Source: an uncultured Clostridia bacterium
Lineage (GTDB): Bacteria; Bacillota; Clostridia; Oscillospirales; Acutalibacteraceae
Assembly: GCA_946414505.1 (NCBI GenBank)
Contig: CAMKOU010000004.1
Coordinates: 1 to 39,010, forward strand
Direction: 5' to 3'
DNA length: 39,010 bases
In this document: positions 8,643 to 16,372 of the stretch, piece by piece
Layout of the letters: each line of letters opens with the position of its first letter
Position numbering within the stretch: position 1 is the first letter of the stretch
Translations under genes and position numbers: made by a program
Notes under the pieces: generated by a model
Told to the model about the DNA's origin: nothing
Seen by the model: only the letters and a program-made list of their open reading frames with translations
Databases searched by the model: none

Positions 8643-9830
8643 CTAATTATACTCTCCCTCGACGCTGAAATCAACACTTTCGGCGATATTCCCGTTAAAA
8701 ACACACCGGGCATGACAGGAAAAGCCGGCCGGTCCCGCATCAAATGCTAGCTGCTTGGACACGCGCCTGCCCTCCCCCTTTTCAAACAGCTCCCACAGCA
8801 GCACTTCCTTTTGCAGCCGTTTTTTCGCTTCGTTTTCGGTGAGCACGGAAGAAACGGTTTGAATACCGCGCGTCGTTTCGGTGACGACGCCGAGCGGCAA
8901 CGCCACATCGTTGACGGTCAGCCGGTTGGTTTGCTCGCTGCATACGGCGCTGTCAAAATGCGTCAGCGACAGCGAACACGGCAGCCGCGCACCCATCACA
9001 TCCAGACAAAAGTGCCGGGTCGCCGTTTCTGTCACGGTGGTGCGCCAATCCTTTTGCGGCACAAAAAAATCTTTGTCCGCCCTCACATCCGCCATCACCT
9101 TCCCCTTTGCACAAATATAGCGCACCTTGTTTTGCGCGGTAAGCTGCACGCCGCTAACCAGCAAATCGCCCTTGCGGACGCCGCTGCCGGTTTTGACCTG
9201 TGTGATGCCGTCGCCGATCTGCATATCGGTAATGACGCCGTCCGCCGCCGCTTTCAGATTGCAGGGACGGGCGTTTGGCTCCAGCCCGGGCTTCGGGACT
9301 TTTTCCTTTACCTCCACACGGACATGACTGCCGACGATATTCACACTCAGCCAGCTGAGCTCCTCCACCTGTAACAAAATATGCCGCTGTGCCTGTGCGG
9401 TGTCAACGGCATGACGCAAGACGCCTGCACGCACGCCGCTGTCCGCCAGCAAGCCGCGCAGCCTCGCTTCGCTGACATGCGCGGTTTCTCCGATGGAGAC
9501 CGTCCAAATAAACTGCGACAAAAACACCAACAGCGCCGCACCGATCGCCGCGCCGATGAGGATTCCCGTTCGTCCGCGGTAACGTGCCGCCCAAAACGGA
9601 AGCCCGTGCTTTTGCAGGATGACGGTGCGCACACCTGCCTTGCGCGCGCATTGCCGCACGCTGCGATATTCCGCGATACAAACGCTCGCCTCCAGTCCGT
9701 CGGCGCCCGGCTGTGCGTTCCACAGCATCACGCCGCGGTGCGATGTGATGTTTAACAGACGCTCCGGCGACTTCCCCACCACACGAAACACCACATAGCC
9801 CTTTATAAAACGAATAAGATCGACTAACAC
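8643..9830 (-). CDS. yqfD: Sporulation protein YqfD
   Basis: A 395-aa protein, close to the length of Bacillus YqfD. It has the typical beginning MLVDLIRFIKGYVVFRVVGKSPERLLN, a single transmembrane segment near residues 103-123 (GAAIGAALLVFLSQFIWTVSI) and an extracytoplasmic beta-rich region with VEVKEKVPKP, like a POTRA-related domain. yqfD mutants in Bacillus are sporulation-defective, and the gene is expressed in the mother cell. The start is a GTG at 9830 behind GAGGTGA. The gene begins 9 nt after the yqfC stop codon, so the two are translationally close and surely one operon. Confidence 0.92.
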   Translation of the reverse strand: MLVDLIRFIKGYVVFRVVGKSPERLLNITSHRGVMLWNAQPGADGLEASVCIAEYRSVRQCARKAGVRTVILQKHGLPFWAARYRGRTGILIGAAIGAALLVFLSQFIWTVSIGETAHVSEARLRGLLADSGVRAGVLRHAVDTAQAQRHILLQVEELSWLSVNIVGSHVRVEVKEKVPKPGLEPNARPCNLKAAADGVITDMQIGDGITQVKTGSGVRKGDLLVSGVQLTAQNKVRYICAKGKVMADVRADKDFFVPQKDWRTTVTETATRHFCLDVMGARLPCSLSLTHFDSAVCSEQTNRLTVNDVALPLGVVTETTRGIQTVSSVLTENEAKKRLQKEVLLWELFEKGEGRRVSKQLAFDAGPAGFSCHARCVFNGNIAESVDFSVEGEYN

Positions 9831-9839
9831 GCCCTCACC

Positions 9840-10088
9840 TCAGCACAAATATTCTATATTGGAAATAAAGCCGATGATCTCCACACATGAACCGGAAATA
9901 CAGCGCAGCCGCAAGCCCCTGCCGTGAAACGCGATCACCATTTTTCCTGCGCTGATCTTGACGCACCTGCTCTCATACAGCAAAATGCCAGCCGCGCCCT
10001 CCACCGTTATTTGCCGGTTCCCCACCGCTTCCATCAACGGCGCATTGCCGATGCCGACACGCGGCGAACGGTAATTCTCTTTTGTCAT
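9840..10088 (-). CDS. yqfC: YabP/YqfC-family sporulation protein
   Basis: An 82-aa protein with the YabP/YqfC pattern: short beta-strand-rich sequence, VEGAAGILLYESRCVKISAG, then LRLRCISGSCVEIIGFI. The order yqfC-yqfD is conserved among spore formers. The ATG at 10088 is preceded by GAGGTGACGATCC. The gene diverges from ylbJ, another sporulation gene, across a 58-nt gap. The function is not known beyond its link to sporulation. Confidence 0.88.
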   Translation of the reverse strand: MTKENYRSPRVGIGNAPLMEAVGNRQITVEGAAGILLYESRCVKISAGKMVIAFHGRGLRLRCISGSCVEIIGFISNIEYLC

Positions 10089-10103
10089 GGATCGTCACCT
10101 CAC

Positions 10104-10132
10104 TAATATTTATTCGCTGTTTGTCATAGATA
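10104..10132 (+). promoter_or_regulatory. Candidate sigma-E-type promoter of ylbJ
   Basis: TAATATT - 14 nt - CATAGATA resembles the mother-cell sigma-E consensus (KMATATT, 14-15 nt, CATACAAT). ylbJ belongs to the sigma-E regulon in Bacillus subtilis, which supports the reading. The expected start site is only about 8-10 nt before the ATG at 10147, so the leader would be very short. Confidence 0.45.
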
Positions 10133-10146
10133 TTAATGGTGATGTC

Positions 10147-11211
10147 ATGGTTTTACGTCGATATTCTGTTGTAATGACGGGACTGACAGCGGCGGCCGCC
10201 TGTGTGCTGCTGCTGATTTTTCCAAAGGAAGGACGTGACGGGGCGGCACAGGGCGTACAGATCTGTTTGGCGGTGTTGGTGCCGTCGCTGTTCCCGTTTA
10301 TGGCAGCCACACAGTTGGCTGCGGAATCGGGCGTGTGTCAGAAACTCGCGCCGCTGCTGCACCCCCTGATGCAGCGGCTGTTTGGGCTCAGCGGCGCTTT
10401 GGCGCCGGTGCTGGCGCTCTCGCTGGCGGGCGGCTATCCCGTCGGCGCCGGCGGCATCGCGGCGCTGTATCGCCGGGGCGTCATCAGCAAAGAGGAAGCG
10501 CAGCAGGCGGCGTTGTTTGCGGTGTGCGCCGGTCCCGGATTTACGGTCAGCTTTATCGGTCAGACGCTTTACGGCTCTCCGGTTATCGGGATCGTCCTGT
10601 TTGCGGCGCAGGTAATTTCTGTCATCCTGACGGGGATATTGTTAAAAGCGGTCCGGCGCCCTTCCGCAACGAACGGATACAGCCACGCAGGCACATTGCC
10701 GCCGCAGCCGTTTGCGCAGGGGCTTGTCAGCGCCGTCAACCGTTCTGCACGCGGAATGCTGTCGATATGTGCGTTTGTGGTGCTGTTTTCGGCGGTGAAC
10801 GGCATCGCGGCGCGGCTTGTCACAAACGGATCGCTGCAAACCGTGCTGTCGGTGATGCTGGAAGTGTGCGGCGCTGTCACACGTTCGGCGGGATGCCGGC
10901 CGATGTGGGTGATCGCCTTTTCGGTCGGCTTTGGCGGCATTTGTGTGCATTGTCAAATCTTCGGCATTTTGGACGATATAGCCGTCCGCAAACCGTTATT
11001 TTTCCTGATCAGGATCATACAGGGAACTTTGACGGCTTTGCTGACGCAAGGGGCGATGTGTCTGTTCCCGCAGACCGTAAGCGTGTTTTCCACCGCTTCC
11101 GGCAGTGCGCCGGCTCTGTTCGGCGGCAGCGCGGTACCGGGCGCGGTACTGCTGGCAGTCAGTATTTTCTTTTTGATATCAGTGAAACAACTATTATTTA
11201 AACGGAGGTAA
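10147..11211 (+). CDS. ylbJ: Sporulation integral membrane protein YlbJ
   Basis: The ORF track starts at 10087, but that would overlap the divergent yqfC gene. The ATG at 10147 (MVLRRYSVVMTG), with GGTGAT just upstream, gives 354 aa. The protein is polytopic, with about eight hydrophobic segments. It carries the Gate/nucleoside-recognition pattern seen in YlbJ: VLVPSLFPFMAATQLA, SLAGGYPVGAGGIAALYRRG and CAGPGFTVSFIG in the first half, and an equivalent repeat in the second (SVGFGGICVHCQIFGIL). YlbJ is needed for spore cortex or heat-resistant spores. The asnB SD overlaps its stop codon. An alternative start is the ATG at 10174. Confidence 0.88.
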   Translation: MVLRRYSVVMTGLTAAAACVLLLIFPKEGRDGAAQGVQICLAVLVPSLFPFMAATQLAAESGVCQKLAPLLHPLMQRLFGLSGALAPVLALSLAGGYPVGAGGIAALYRRGVISKEEAQQAALFAVCAGPGFTVSFIGQTLYGSPVIGIVLFAAQVISVILTGILLKAVRRPSATNGYSHAGTLPPQPFAQGLVSAVNRSARGMLSICAFVVLFSAVNGIAARLVTNGSLQTVLSVMLEVCGAVTRSAGCRPMWVIAFSVGFGGICVHCQIFGILDDIAVRKPLFFLIRIIQGTLTALLTQGAMCLFPQTVSVFSTASGSAPALFGGSAVPGAVLLAVSIFFLISVKQLLFKRR

Positions 11212-11215
11212 GGCT

Positions 11216-13048
11216 ATGTGCGGAATCGCAGGTTGGATGGAAAGGGATTGTCAAATGGTGGAGCGCGGCAAGCTGTTAAAGGCAATGTCCGAAACGCTGG
11301 ATCGGCGCGGCCCCGATGAAAACGGCACGTATATCAACGGCAATACGGCGCTGATCCACCGCCGATTGATCGTCATTGACCGCGAGAACGGCAAACAGCC
11401 GATGTCGGCGCGGCACGACGGCTGCACCTATGTCATCGTGTATAACGGCGAGCTGTACAACACGGCTGCCCTGCGCGAGGAGCTGAAGGCGGACGGCTTT
11501 CATTTTCACGGACACAGCGACACCGAGGTCGTGTTGAAAACCTATATCAAATACGGCACGCGCTGCGGCGAAAAGCTCAACGGCATCTATGCGTTTGCCG
11601 TATTCAACACGAAGGAACGCAGCCTGTTTTTGTGCCGCGATAAAATCGGTGTGAAGCCGCTGTTTTACGCCTTGTACGACGGCGGGCTGGTGTTCGGATC
11701 CGAAATCAAGGCGCTGTTTGCCAGCGGCGTTGTCCAACCGCGCGTCAGTGAACAGGGGTTGCATGAAATATTCTTTTTGGGACCTGCACGCACACCCGGC
11801 TGCGGCGTATTTGAGGGCGTTTCGGAGCTGCACCCCGGCGAATGTGCGCTCTATCGCGGCGGTCGGCTGACACGGCGCACATACTTTGCGCTTGAAGCGC
11901 GCGAACACACCGACAACGAAGCGCAAACCATCGAAAAGACCCGCGCACTGCTGACCGACGCGATCGAGCGGCAACTGGTCAGCGACGTGCCGCTGTGTAT
12001 GCTGCTGTCGGGCGGCTTGGACAGCAGCATTATCGTCAAGGTGGCTTCGCAGTACAACCGCGCACACAAACTCGGCAAGCCCCACACGTATTCGGTGGAA
12101 TACCGCGATAACGAAGCCTATTTTCAAAAGAGCAGGTTTCAGCCGAACCGCGACGCGGACTATATCCAGCAGATGGTTAAAAACGCCAACACCCGCCACA
12201 CCGAGGTGATTTTGGACAACAAATCGGTTGCCGACGCCCTGACAGACAGTGTCGAAGCGCGTGACTTGCCGGGATATGTGGATGTGGATTCGTCGCTGCT
12301 GCTGTTTTGCCGCTCCATCCGGCAAGACTTTACCGTGGCGCTGTCAGGCGAATGCGCCGACGAGCTGTTTGGCGGATATCCGTGGTATTTCAACAGGGAG
12401 GTGCTGTTTGAGGACTGTTTTCCGTGGTCGCGCAATCAAAGCATTCGCCGCTCTATTCTCAAGGACGGCGTGTTGCCGCACGGTGAAGCTTATGTGCGGC
12501 AGCGGTATTTGGACACTGTTGCCGCCGCGCCGAAGCTGCCCTCCGACACCAAGGAGACCGCCCGTATGCGCGAGATGTTTTATTTGAACTTTTACTGGTT
12601 CATGCAATGTCTGCTGGAGCGCAAGGACAGATGCTCCATGTACAACGGCTTGGAAGTGCGCGTGCCGTTTTGCGATTACCGCATCGCCGAATATGCCTAT
12701 AACATGCCGTGGGAGCTGAAGGCGTGGGGCGGCAGAGAAAAGGGCATTGTGCGAAAGGCGTTTGAGGATCTGCTGCCCGCAGAAATCGCGTGGCGCAAAA
12801 AGAGTCCCTATCCCAAAACGCACAATCCCGTTTATTGGGAGGAATGCCGCAACCGCGTTCGCTTGATCCTGCAAAAGAAAAATGCACTGACCGACATGCT
12901 CAACCCTACGGCGATAGCCGACATTATGGAGCATCCCGAACACGTCACCGAGCCGTGGTACGGACAACTGATGCAGGCGCCGCAGATTTTGGCGTATATC
13001 ATACAGCTGGACGCTTGGTTTGACAAATACAAGGTTGAAATTGTGTAG
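11216..13048 (+). CDS. asnB: Asparagine synthase (glutamine-hydrolysing) AsnB
   Basis: A 610-aa class II glutamine amidotransferase. Cys2, the nucleophile, directly follows the start Met (MCGIAGW), so the start is certain. The amidotransferase domain (about 1-210) has RRGPDENG, NGELYN and HSDTE. The synthetase domain has the ATP pyrophosphatase loop SGGLDSS at 265-271 and SGECADELFGGYPWY. It transfers glutamine amide nitrogen to an aspartyl-AMP intermediate to make asparagine. The SD is GGAGGTAAGGCT, overlapping the end of ylbJ 4 nt upstream, so expression is coupled to ylbJ. In Bacillus one asnB paralogue (asnO) is sporulation-linked; whether this copy is so used here is inference. Confidence 0.96.
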   Translation: MCGIAGWMERDCQMVERGKLLKAMSETLDRRGPDENGTYINGNTALIHRRLIVIDRENGKQPMSARHDGCTYVIVYNGELYNTAALREELKADGFHFHGHSDTEVVLKTYIKYGTRCGEKLNGIYAFAVFNTKERSLFLCRDKIGVKPLFYALYDGGLVFGSEIKALFASGVVQPRVSEQGLHEIFFLGPARTPGCGVFEGVSELHPGECALYRGGRLTRRTYFALEAREHTDNEAQTIEKTRALLTDAIERQLVSDVPLCMLLSGGLDSSIIVKVASQYNRAHKLGKPHTYSVEYRDNEAYFQKSRFQPNRDADYIQQMVKNANTRHTEVILDNKSVADALTDSVEARDLPGYVDVDSSLLLFCRSIRQDFTVALSGECADELFGGYPWYFNREVLFEDCFPWSRNQSIRRSILKDGVLPHGEAYVRQRYLDTVAAAPKLPSDTKETARMREMFYLNFYWFMQCLLERKDRCSMYNGLEVRVPFCDYRIAEYAYNMPWELKAWGGREKGIVRKAFEDLLPAEIAWRKKSPYPKTHNPVYWEECRNRVRLILQKKNALTDMLNPTAIADIMEHPEHVTEPWYGQLMQAPQILAYIIQLDAWFDKYKVEIV

Positions 13049-13063
13049 AGAATATGGTAAAAT
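13035..13063 (+). promoter_or_regulatory. Promoter of the PAP2 gene inside the 3' end of asnB
   Basis: TTGAAA - 17 nt - TAAAAT, with a TGG triplet before the -10, overlaps the last codons and stop of asnB, 44 nt upstream of the PAP2 start. Confidence 0.5.
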
Positions 13064-13106
13064 AAGGTGCGATCAAACAAAATCCTCCTTACCGGACTGT
13101 TGCCAT

Positions 13107-13601
13107 ATGAATGAACAACTCTTTCACCGCATCGTAGAATACTTTAACCGCCATGCCGGCCCTCGGTACACGCTGCATTTTGTGTATAAGGCATTGCCAC
13201 TGCAGATGTTCATCAGCTATCCTTTGCTGTTGATATACGCGTTTTTCTATATGCCGGACGCGCTCTTGGATCTGATTTTTGTACCCTTCGGCGTGTTTGT
13301 CGGCGTCACGCTCATCCGCATCATGGTCAACGAAACGCGGCCGTATGAAAAATACCAAAAGCCGTCGGTGTTTTTTAAGGACACCTCCGGCAAAAGCTTT
13401 CCGAGCCGGCACACCGCCAGCGCCTTTATTATCGCCCTCGCGTTTTTGTACGTCAGCACACCAGCCGGCATCGTGGCGCTGTGCGTCGCCGTGCTGATTT
13501 TACTGTCGCGCATTTTTTCGGGCGCCCATTATATCCGCGATGTGGTGGGCGGCATGTTGATCAGCCTGATCGCCGGCATCGTCTTCTTTTTTCTGATTTA
13601 A
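13107..13601 (+). CDS. PAP2-family phosphatase, membrane-embedded
   Basis: The ORF track starts at 13020, inside asnB; the ATG at 13107 (MNEQLFHRIVEYF) is the likely start, giving 164 aa. It has about five hydrophobic segments. Motifs of the lipid phosphatase superfamily are visible: RPYEKYQ, PSRHTASAF and SRIFSGAHYIRDVVGG, which supply the conserved histidines and arginines. The first motif reads R-x6-RP instead of the usual K-x6-RP. Relatives dephosphorylate undecaprenyl pyrophosphate (BcrC type) or phosphatidylglycerophosphate; the substrate cannot be decided here. No Shine-Dalgarno is seen before the ATG; the leader instead carries CCTCCTT. Confidence 0.88.
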   Translation: MNEQLFHRIVEYFNRHAGPRYTLHFVYKALPLQMFISYPLLLIYAFFYMPDALLDLIFVPFGVFVGVTLIRIMVNETRPYEKYQKPSVFFKDTSGKSFPSRHTASAFIIALAFLYVSTPAGIVALCVAVLILLSRIFSGAHYIRDVVGGMLISLIAGIVFFFLI

Positions 13602-13602
13602 C

Positions 13603-13826
13603 AAGCGTGACGCTTGACCCAATCCGCGCGTGAAAAGTATGATAAAAATTCACACGCTTGTTTCCCGCGCTTCTCCTTGTGTTGTCAGTCTAAATAATCG
13701 AAAAGCGTGACGCTTGACCCAATCCGCGCGTGAAGAGTTTGATAAAAAATCACACGCTTGTTTCCCGCGCTTTTCCTTGTGATGTCAGTCTAAACGGTCG
13801 GCAAGCGTAACGCTGCGCCCAATCCC
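13603..13826 (+). repeat. Tandem repeat, exact 100-bp period, about 2.2 copies
   Basis: AAGCGTGACGCTTGACCCAATCCGCGCGTGAA begins at 13603 and again at 13703; a third, decayed start (AAGCGTAACGCTGCGCCCAATCCC) begins at 13803. The two full units differ at roughly ten positions. Each unit contains the small hairpin AAGCG-tga-CGCTT and a longer one pairing CGCGTGAA with TTCACACG. The array begins one base after the PAP2 stop codon. A related fragment follows the degV stop codon at 38787. I see no ORF in it and no spacers that would suggest CRISPR. Confidence 0.9.
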
Positions 13827-13845
13827 ATATTTGGAAACGTTAGAA

Positions 13846-13898
13846 TAAAAGTGAACAGCGACCGAAACCGTAGAAAGATACCGTTTCGGTCGCTGTTT
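13846..13898 (-). terminator. Strong terminator after the C39-like lipoprotein gene
   Basis: Minus strand AACAGCGACCGAAAC - loop - GTTTCGGTCGCTGTT, a perfect 15-bp stem, followed by CACTTTTATTCT. It lies 11 nt past the stop codon at 13909. It can also act on the plus strand, since the stem ends in TTT there. Confidence 0.85.
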
Positions 13899-13908
13899 GC
13901 ATGAGATG

Positions 13909-14652
13909 TTATTGTATCACCACCGCCTGCCGAAGCAGCGCGTTGTAGCCGGTTTTGAACAGCTCCTTGTCGTATTCCTGCATTTGACCGCTCATGGGGT
14001 CGCACACCCACACGCTTGTGTCGCTGTAGCCGGCGAGCACCATGCAGTGCTCGGGATAGATCCATTGCAGCTGCTTGCCGTTGACCTCCCACACAGCGGT
14101 CGGCTCGCCGGGCGCACAATCCAGCGTTCCCCAAATGATCACGGGGATGTCGCGGTCAAGATAAGAAAACAGCTGTTCCAGCTCCTGCCCCGACACCTCG
14201 GCTGCCTGCATAGACGTGCCGCGCTCGGTCAAAATACGGTTGGCGGCATTGACGATCACCGGCGCGTAGCAGCCGTAAGCGTCCTCGTCACGCGGATCGC
14301 CTTCAAACGCCTCGCGAAAGTCCACCGTTCCCACAGCGCCCTTGTCCAGATAACGGTCGCCGATGTCGCATTTATCGATCGTGACGCCGTAGTAGTTGAG
14401 AACAGCCGCCAGAGATGTTACCTCACAGCCGGTGGGCAGCTCGGGCAGCTGCGCCAGGGTTTGAATATTGACCAGCTTGAGCGGTGCGCCGCTCACCTGC
14501 TGCTGCACCGCGCCGCTGGCAACCGGCGCAGCCGGTGCGGCGCCGGTGGTTTGTACCGCAGCGGTGTCCTGCGGCGCTGCGGAGGATTCCTGTGCACCGC
14601 AACCGGCAAGCAGCAGGGCGGCGGCACACGCTATCATCCATATTTTCTTCAT
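13909..14652 (-). CDS. Lipoprotein with C39-like (Peptidase_C39_2) cysteine peptidase domain
   Basis: A 247-aa protein with a lipoprotein signal (MKKIWMIACAAALLLAGC, lipobox LAGC, Cys18) and a short Ala/Thr-rich linker to about residue 65. The domain has the papain-like pattern of YvpB/C39_2 proteins: LPTGCEVTSLAAVLNYYG with the nucleophile Cys, later IVIWGTLD-type strands, and PEHCMVLAGYSDTSVWVCDPMSG supplying the His and downstream Asp. It should sit on the outer face of the membrane. No bacteriocin transporter is nearby, so it is probably not a leader peptidase. It starts 10 nt after the SH3/PASTA gene stop with GGGAG as SD, so both are in one operon. Confidence 0.85.
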   Translation of the reverse strand: MKKIWMIACAAALLLAGCGAQESSAAPQDTAAVQTTGAAPAAPVASGAVQQQVSGAPLKLVNIQTLAQLPELPTGCEVTSLAAVLNYYGVTIDKCDIGDRYLDKGAVGTVDFREAFEGDPRDEDAYGCYAPVIVNAANRILTERGTSMQAAEVSGQELEQLFSYLDRDIPVIIWGTLDCAPGEPTAVWEVNGKQLQWIYPEHCMVLAGYSDTSVWVCDPMSGQMQEYDKELFKTGYNALLRQAVVIQ

Positions 14653-14662
14653 CTGTTACTCC

Positions 14663-15775
14663 CTATTCATCGTCATACACCAATGCAGCATCCTCCTGCG
14701 CGGAAAAGAAATCTTGCAAAACATATCCCCATTTGCCGTTGTATTTCACATAAAACCATTCGCCGGTTTTTCCGTGGTACTCCACGCGCTCACGGCTGTT
14801 GATGGTTGCCAGGGCTTTGGAAGACATGGAGGTGCTCTCACGCAGGGTGGCGTTTTCGCTGGCACAGCAGTACAGGTAGTCGCCGGTTTTAAGTCCGGCG
14901 TTTCCTGTTTTATCGTTTATTCTTGTGGGATCCGTATCCAAAAACTCCGCCAATATATAGCCCCTGGTACCGTTGTAGGAAACATAGTAAAACTCTCCGG
15001 AACCGGACAGGTAGGTAACGGCTTCGCCCCTGTCTATTTTTGCCAGTTCTCTGCCGGTGCGCGTCGGTTCGGCACGAAGCGTGACATAATCGCTGGCGAT
15101 AACATACAGCGTGTTTTTGCTAACGGAAACCTGCGGCTTGGTCGGCACTGTGGCCGGCGTTGTTGTCGGCGCTTCCGTCGGTTGCGCCGCAGGCTTTTTG
15201 GCGATATACAAAATGGCTTCTTCGCCGCTGTTCACCTCTTGATCCTTCGCGGGAATGTGATTAAACACAAAGCCTGCCGCCGCTTCGGTGGTTTCCACCT
15301 CTTTATATTCCTTGACGGCAATGCCTAATTCGGCGAGCCTGTTGATGGCGTCCTCCTTGGAATAGCCGCGCAGATCGGGCATGATCACCTTGTTGCTGCC
15401 GGAAACCGTCGTATTTACCGTCGTAGCCGGAACGGTCACGGCAGGGGTGTCCGTATCGGGATGCCACGGATGCAAAATTGCCATGACAACTGCACCGCCG
15501 GCAATCAGCACCGCCGCGAGGATACACAGCACACCGATGAGTGCCGTGCGGGAACGGCGGTTGTTATCCTCAGGCGGCATATTGTACGGTGTTTGCGGCG
15601 GATAATGGTTGACAGGCGGCGTATACGGCTGTTGCGGCAAGACCTCCTGCGGCGAGGCGGGCGCAGGGGGTTCATCGGCGAAAACCGTTTGATGTAATTG
15701 CACATTGGGAGCGGAACAAAACGGACAGGCGGACAATTGATTGTCATACGGTTTTCCGCATTGATTGCAAAACAT
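14663..15775 (-). CDS. Zinc-ribbon membrane protein with PASTA and two SH3-like domains
   Basis: The ATG at 15775 is chosen over 15793 because AGAGGT lies 8 nt before it; the protein is then 370 aa. Order: N-terminal zinc ribbon (CNQCG and CPFC), a Pro-rich cytoplasmic linker, one transmembrane helix (ALIGVLCILAAVLIAGGAVVMAIL), a Thr-rich stretch, a PASTA domain (VIMPDLRGYSKEDAINRLAELGI to AILYIAKKPA), another Thr/Pro-rich linker and two bacterial SH3 domains (YVTLRAEPTRTGRELAKI and NATLRESTSMSSKALATI). PASTA and SH3b domains bind peptidoglycan or cell-wall ligands. The zinc ribbon faces the cytoplasm. A sensor or scaffold role is inference; no kinase domain is present. Confidence 0.85.
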   Translation of the reverse strand: MFCNQCGKPYDNQLSACPFCSAPNVQLHQTVFADEPPAPASPQEVLPQQPYTPPVNHYPPQTPYNMPPEDNNRRSRTALIGVLCILAAVLIAGGAVVMAILHPWHPDTDTPAVTVPATTVNTTVSGSNKVIMPDLRGYSKEDAINRLAELGIAVKEYKEVETTEAAAGFVFNHIPAKDQEVNSGEEAILYIAKKPAAQPTEAPTTTPATVPTKPQVSVSKNTLYVIASDYVTLRAEPTRTGRELAKIDRGEAVTYLSGSGEFYYVSYNGTRGYILAEFLDTDPTRINDKTGNAGLKTGDYLYCCASENATLRESTSMSSKALATINSRERVEYHGKTGEWFYVKYNGKWGYVLQDFFSAQEDAALVYDDE

Positions 15776-15808
15776 AGCTAAACCTCTTTTCATATCCTGT
15801 TTTGTTAC

Positions 15809-15837
15809 ATTATAGCCAATCGGGGTATAAAAGTCAA
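15809..15837 (-). promoter_or_regulatory. Promoter of the SH3/PASTA - C39 operon
   Basis: Minus strand TTGACT - 17 nt - TATAAT, 33 nt upstream of the ATG at 15775. It abuts the terminator hairpin of mscL. Confidence 0.75.
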
Positions 15838-15870
15838 GAAAAGCGCGGCGGCAAAACCGTCACGCTTTTC
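15838..15870 (-). terminator. Probable terminator after mscL
   Basis: Minus strand GAAAAGCG ... CGCTTTTC with inner pairing of GACGG/CCG-type bases, followed by TTGACTTTTAT. The T run is short and it merges with the next promoter, so strength is uncertain. Confidence 0.5.
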
Positions 15871-15898
15871 GTTTCTTTATGCGTATGTCAAACTGTGC

Positions 15899-16315
15899 TT
15901 ATTCCACAGGCGTCTCGGGAATTTCGCTGGTGCAGTGCGGGCAGCGGATAGCGCGAATGTCAATTTCGGTGAAGCAGCAGGGGCAAACCTTGGTGGTGGG
16001 CGCCTCTTCCACTTTCTTTTTACCCAAGGACATGATCTTGTTGATTCCCTTGACCATCAGGAAAATAATCAGCGCCATGATCAGGAAATTGATGACAGCA
16101 GTGATAAACGCGCCGTAACGGATTTCCGCACCGTTGACGTTAGCTACCAGATCGCTGAAATCAATACCGCCGAAGATACCAAGAACAGGTGAAATAATGT
16201 CGTCGGTCAGTGAGGTGACAATCGCACCGAACGCACCGCCGACAATAACGCCGACGGCCATGTCCATGACGTTGCCGCGCATGATGAATTCCTTAAACTC
16301 TTTTAGCATTTTCAT
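15899..16315 (-). CDS. mscL: Large-conductance mechanosensitive channel MscL with C-terminal zinc ribbon
   Basis: A 138-aa MscL protein. The N-terminal amphipathic helix ([20 protein letters not shown]) and TM1 ([23 protein letters not shown]) are typical, and TM2 is [23 protein letters not shown]. The channel opens under membrane tension to release solutes in osmotic downshock. After the cytoplasmic charged stretch ([11 protein letters not shown]), an unusual tail [18 protein letters not shown] gives a four-cysteine zinc ribbon (Cys111/114, Cys125/128). It lies 57 nt after tyrS on the same strand, and AAGGAA precedes the ATG. Confidence 0.95.
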   Translation of the reverse strand: MKMLKEFKEFIMRGNVMDMAVGVIVGGAFGAIVTSLTDDIISPVLGIFGGIDFSDLVANVNGAEIRYGAFITAVINFLIMALIIFLMVKGINKIMSLGKKKVEEAPTTKVCPCCFTEIDIRAIRCPHCTSEIPETPVE

Positions 16316-16372
16316 TTTATAATGTTCCTTCTTTCCTTATATTTCAGCAGATAAACTGCCACAATCCAAATA

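Noticed and set aside
13603-13826. CRISPR array
   Set aside because: The units are 100 bp, repeat with no unique spacers, and no cas genes are present.
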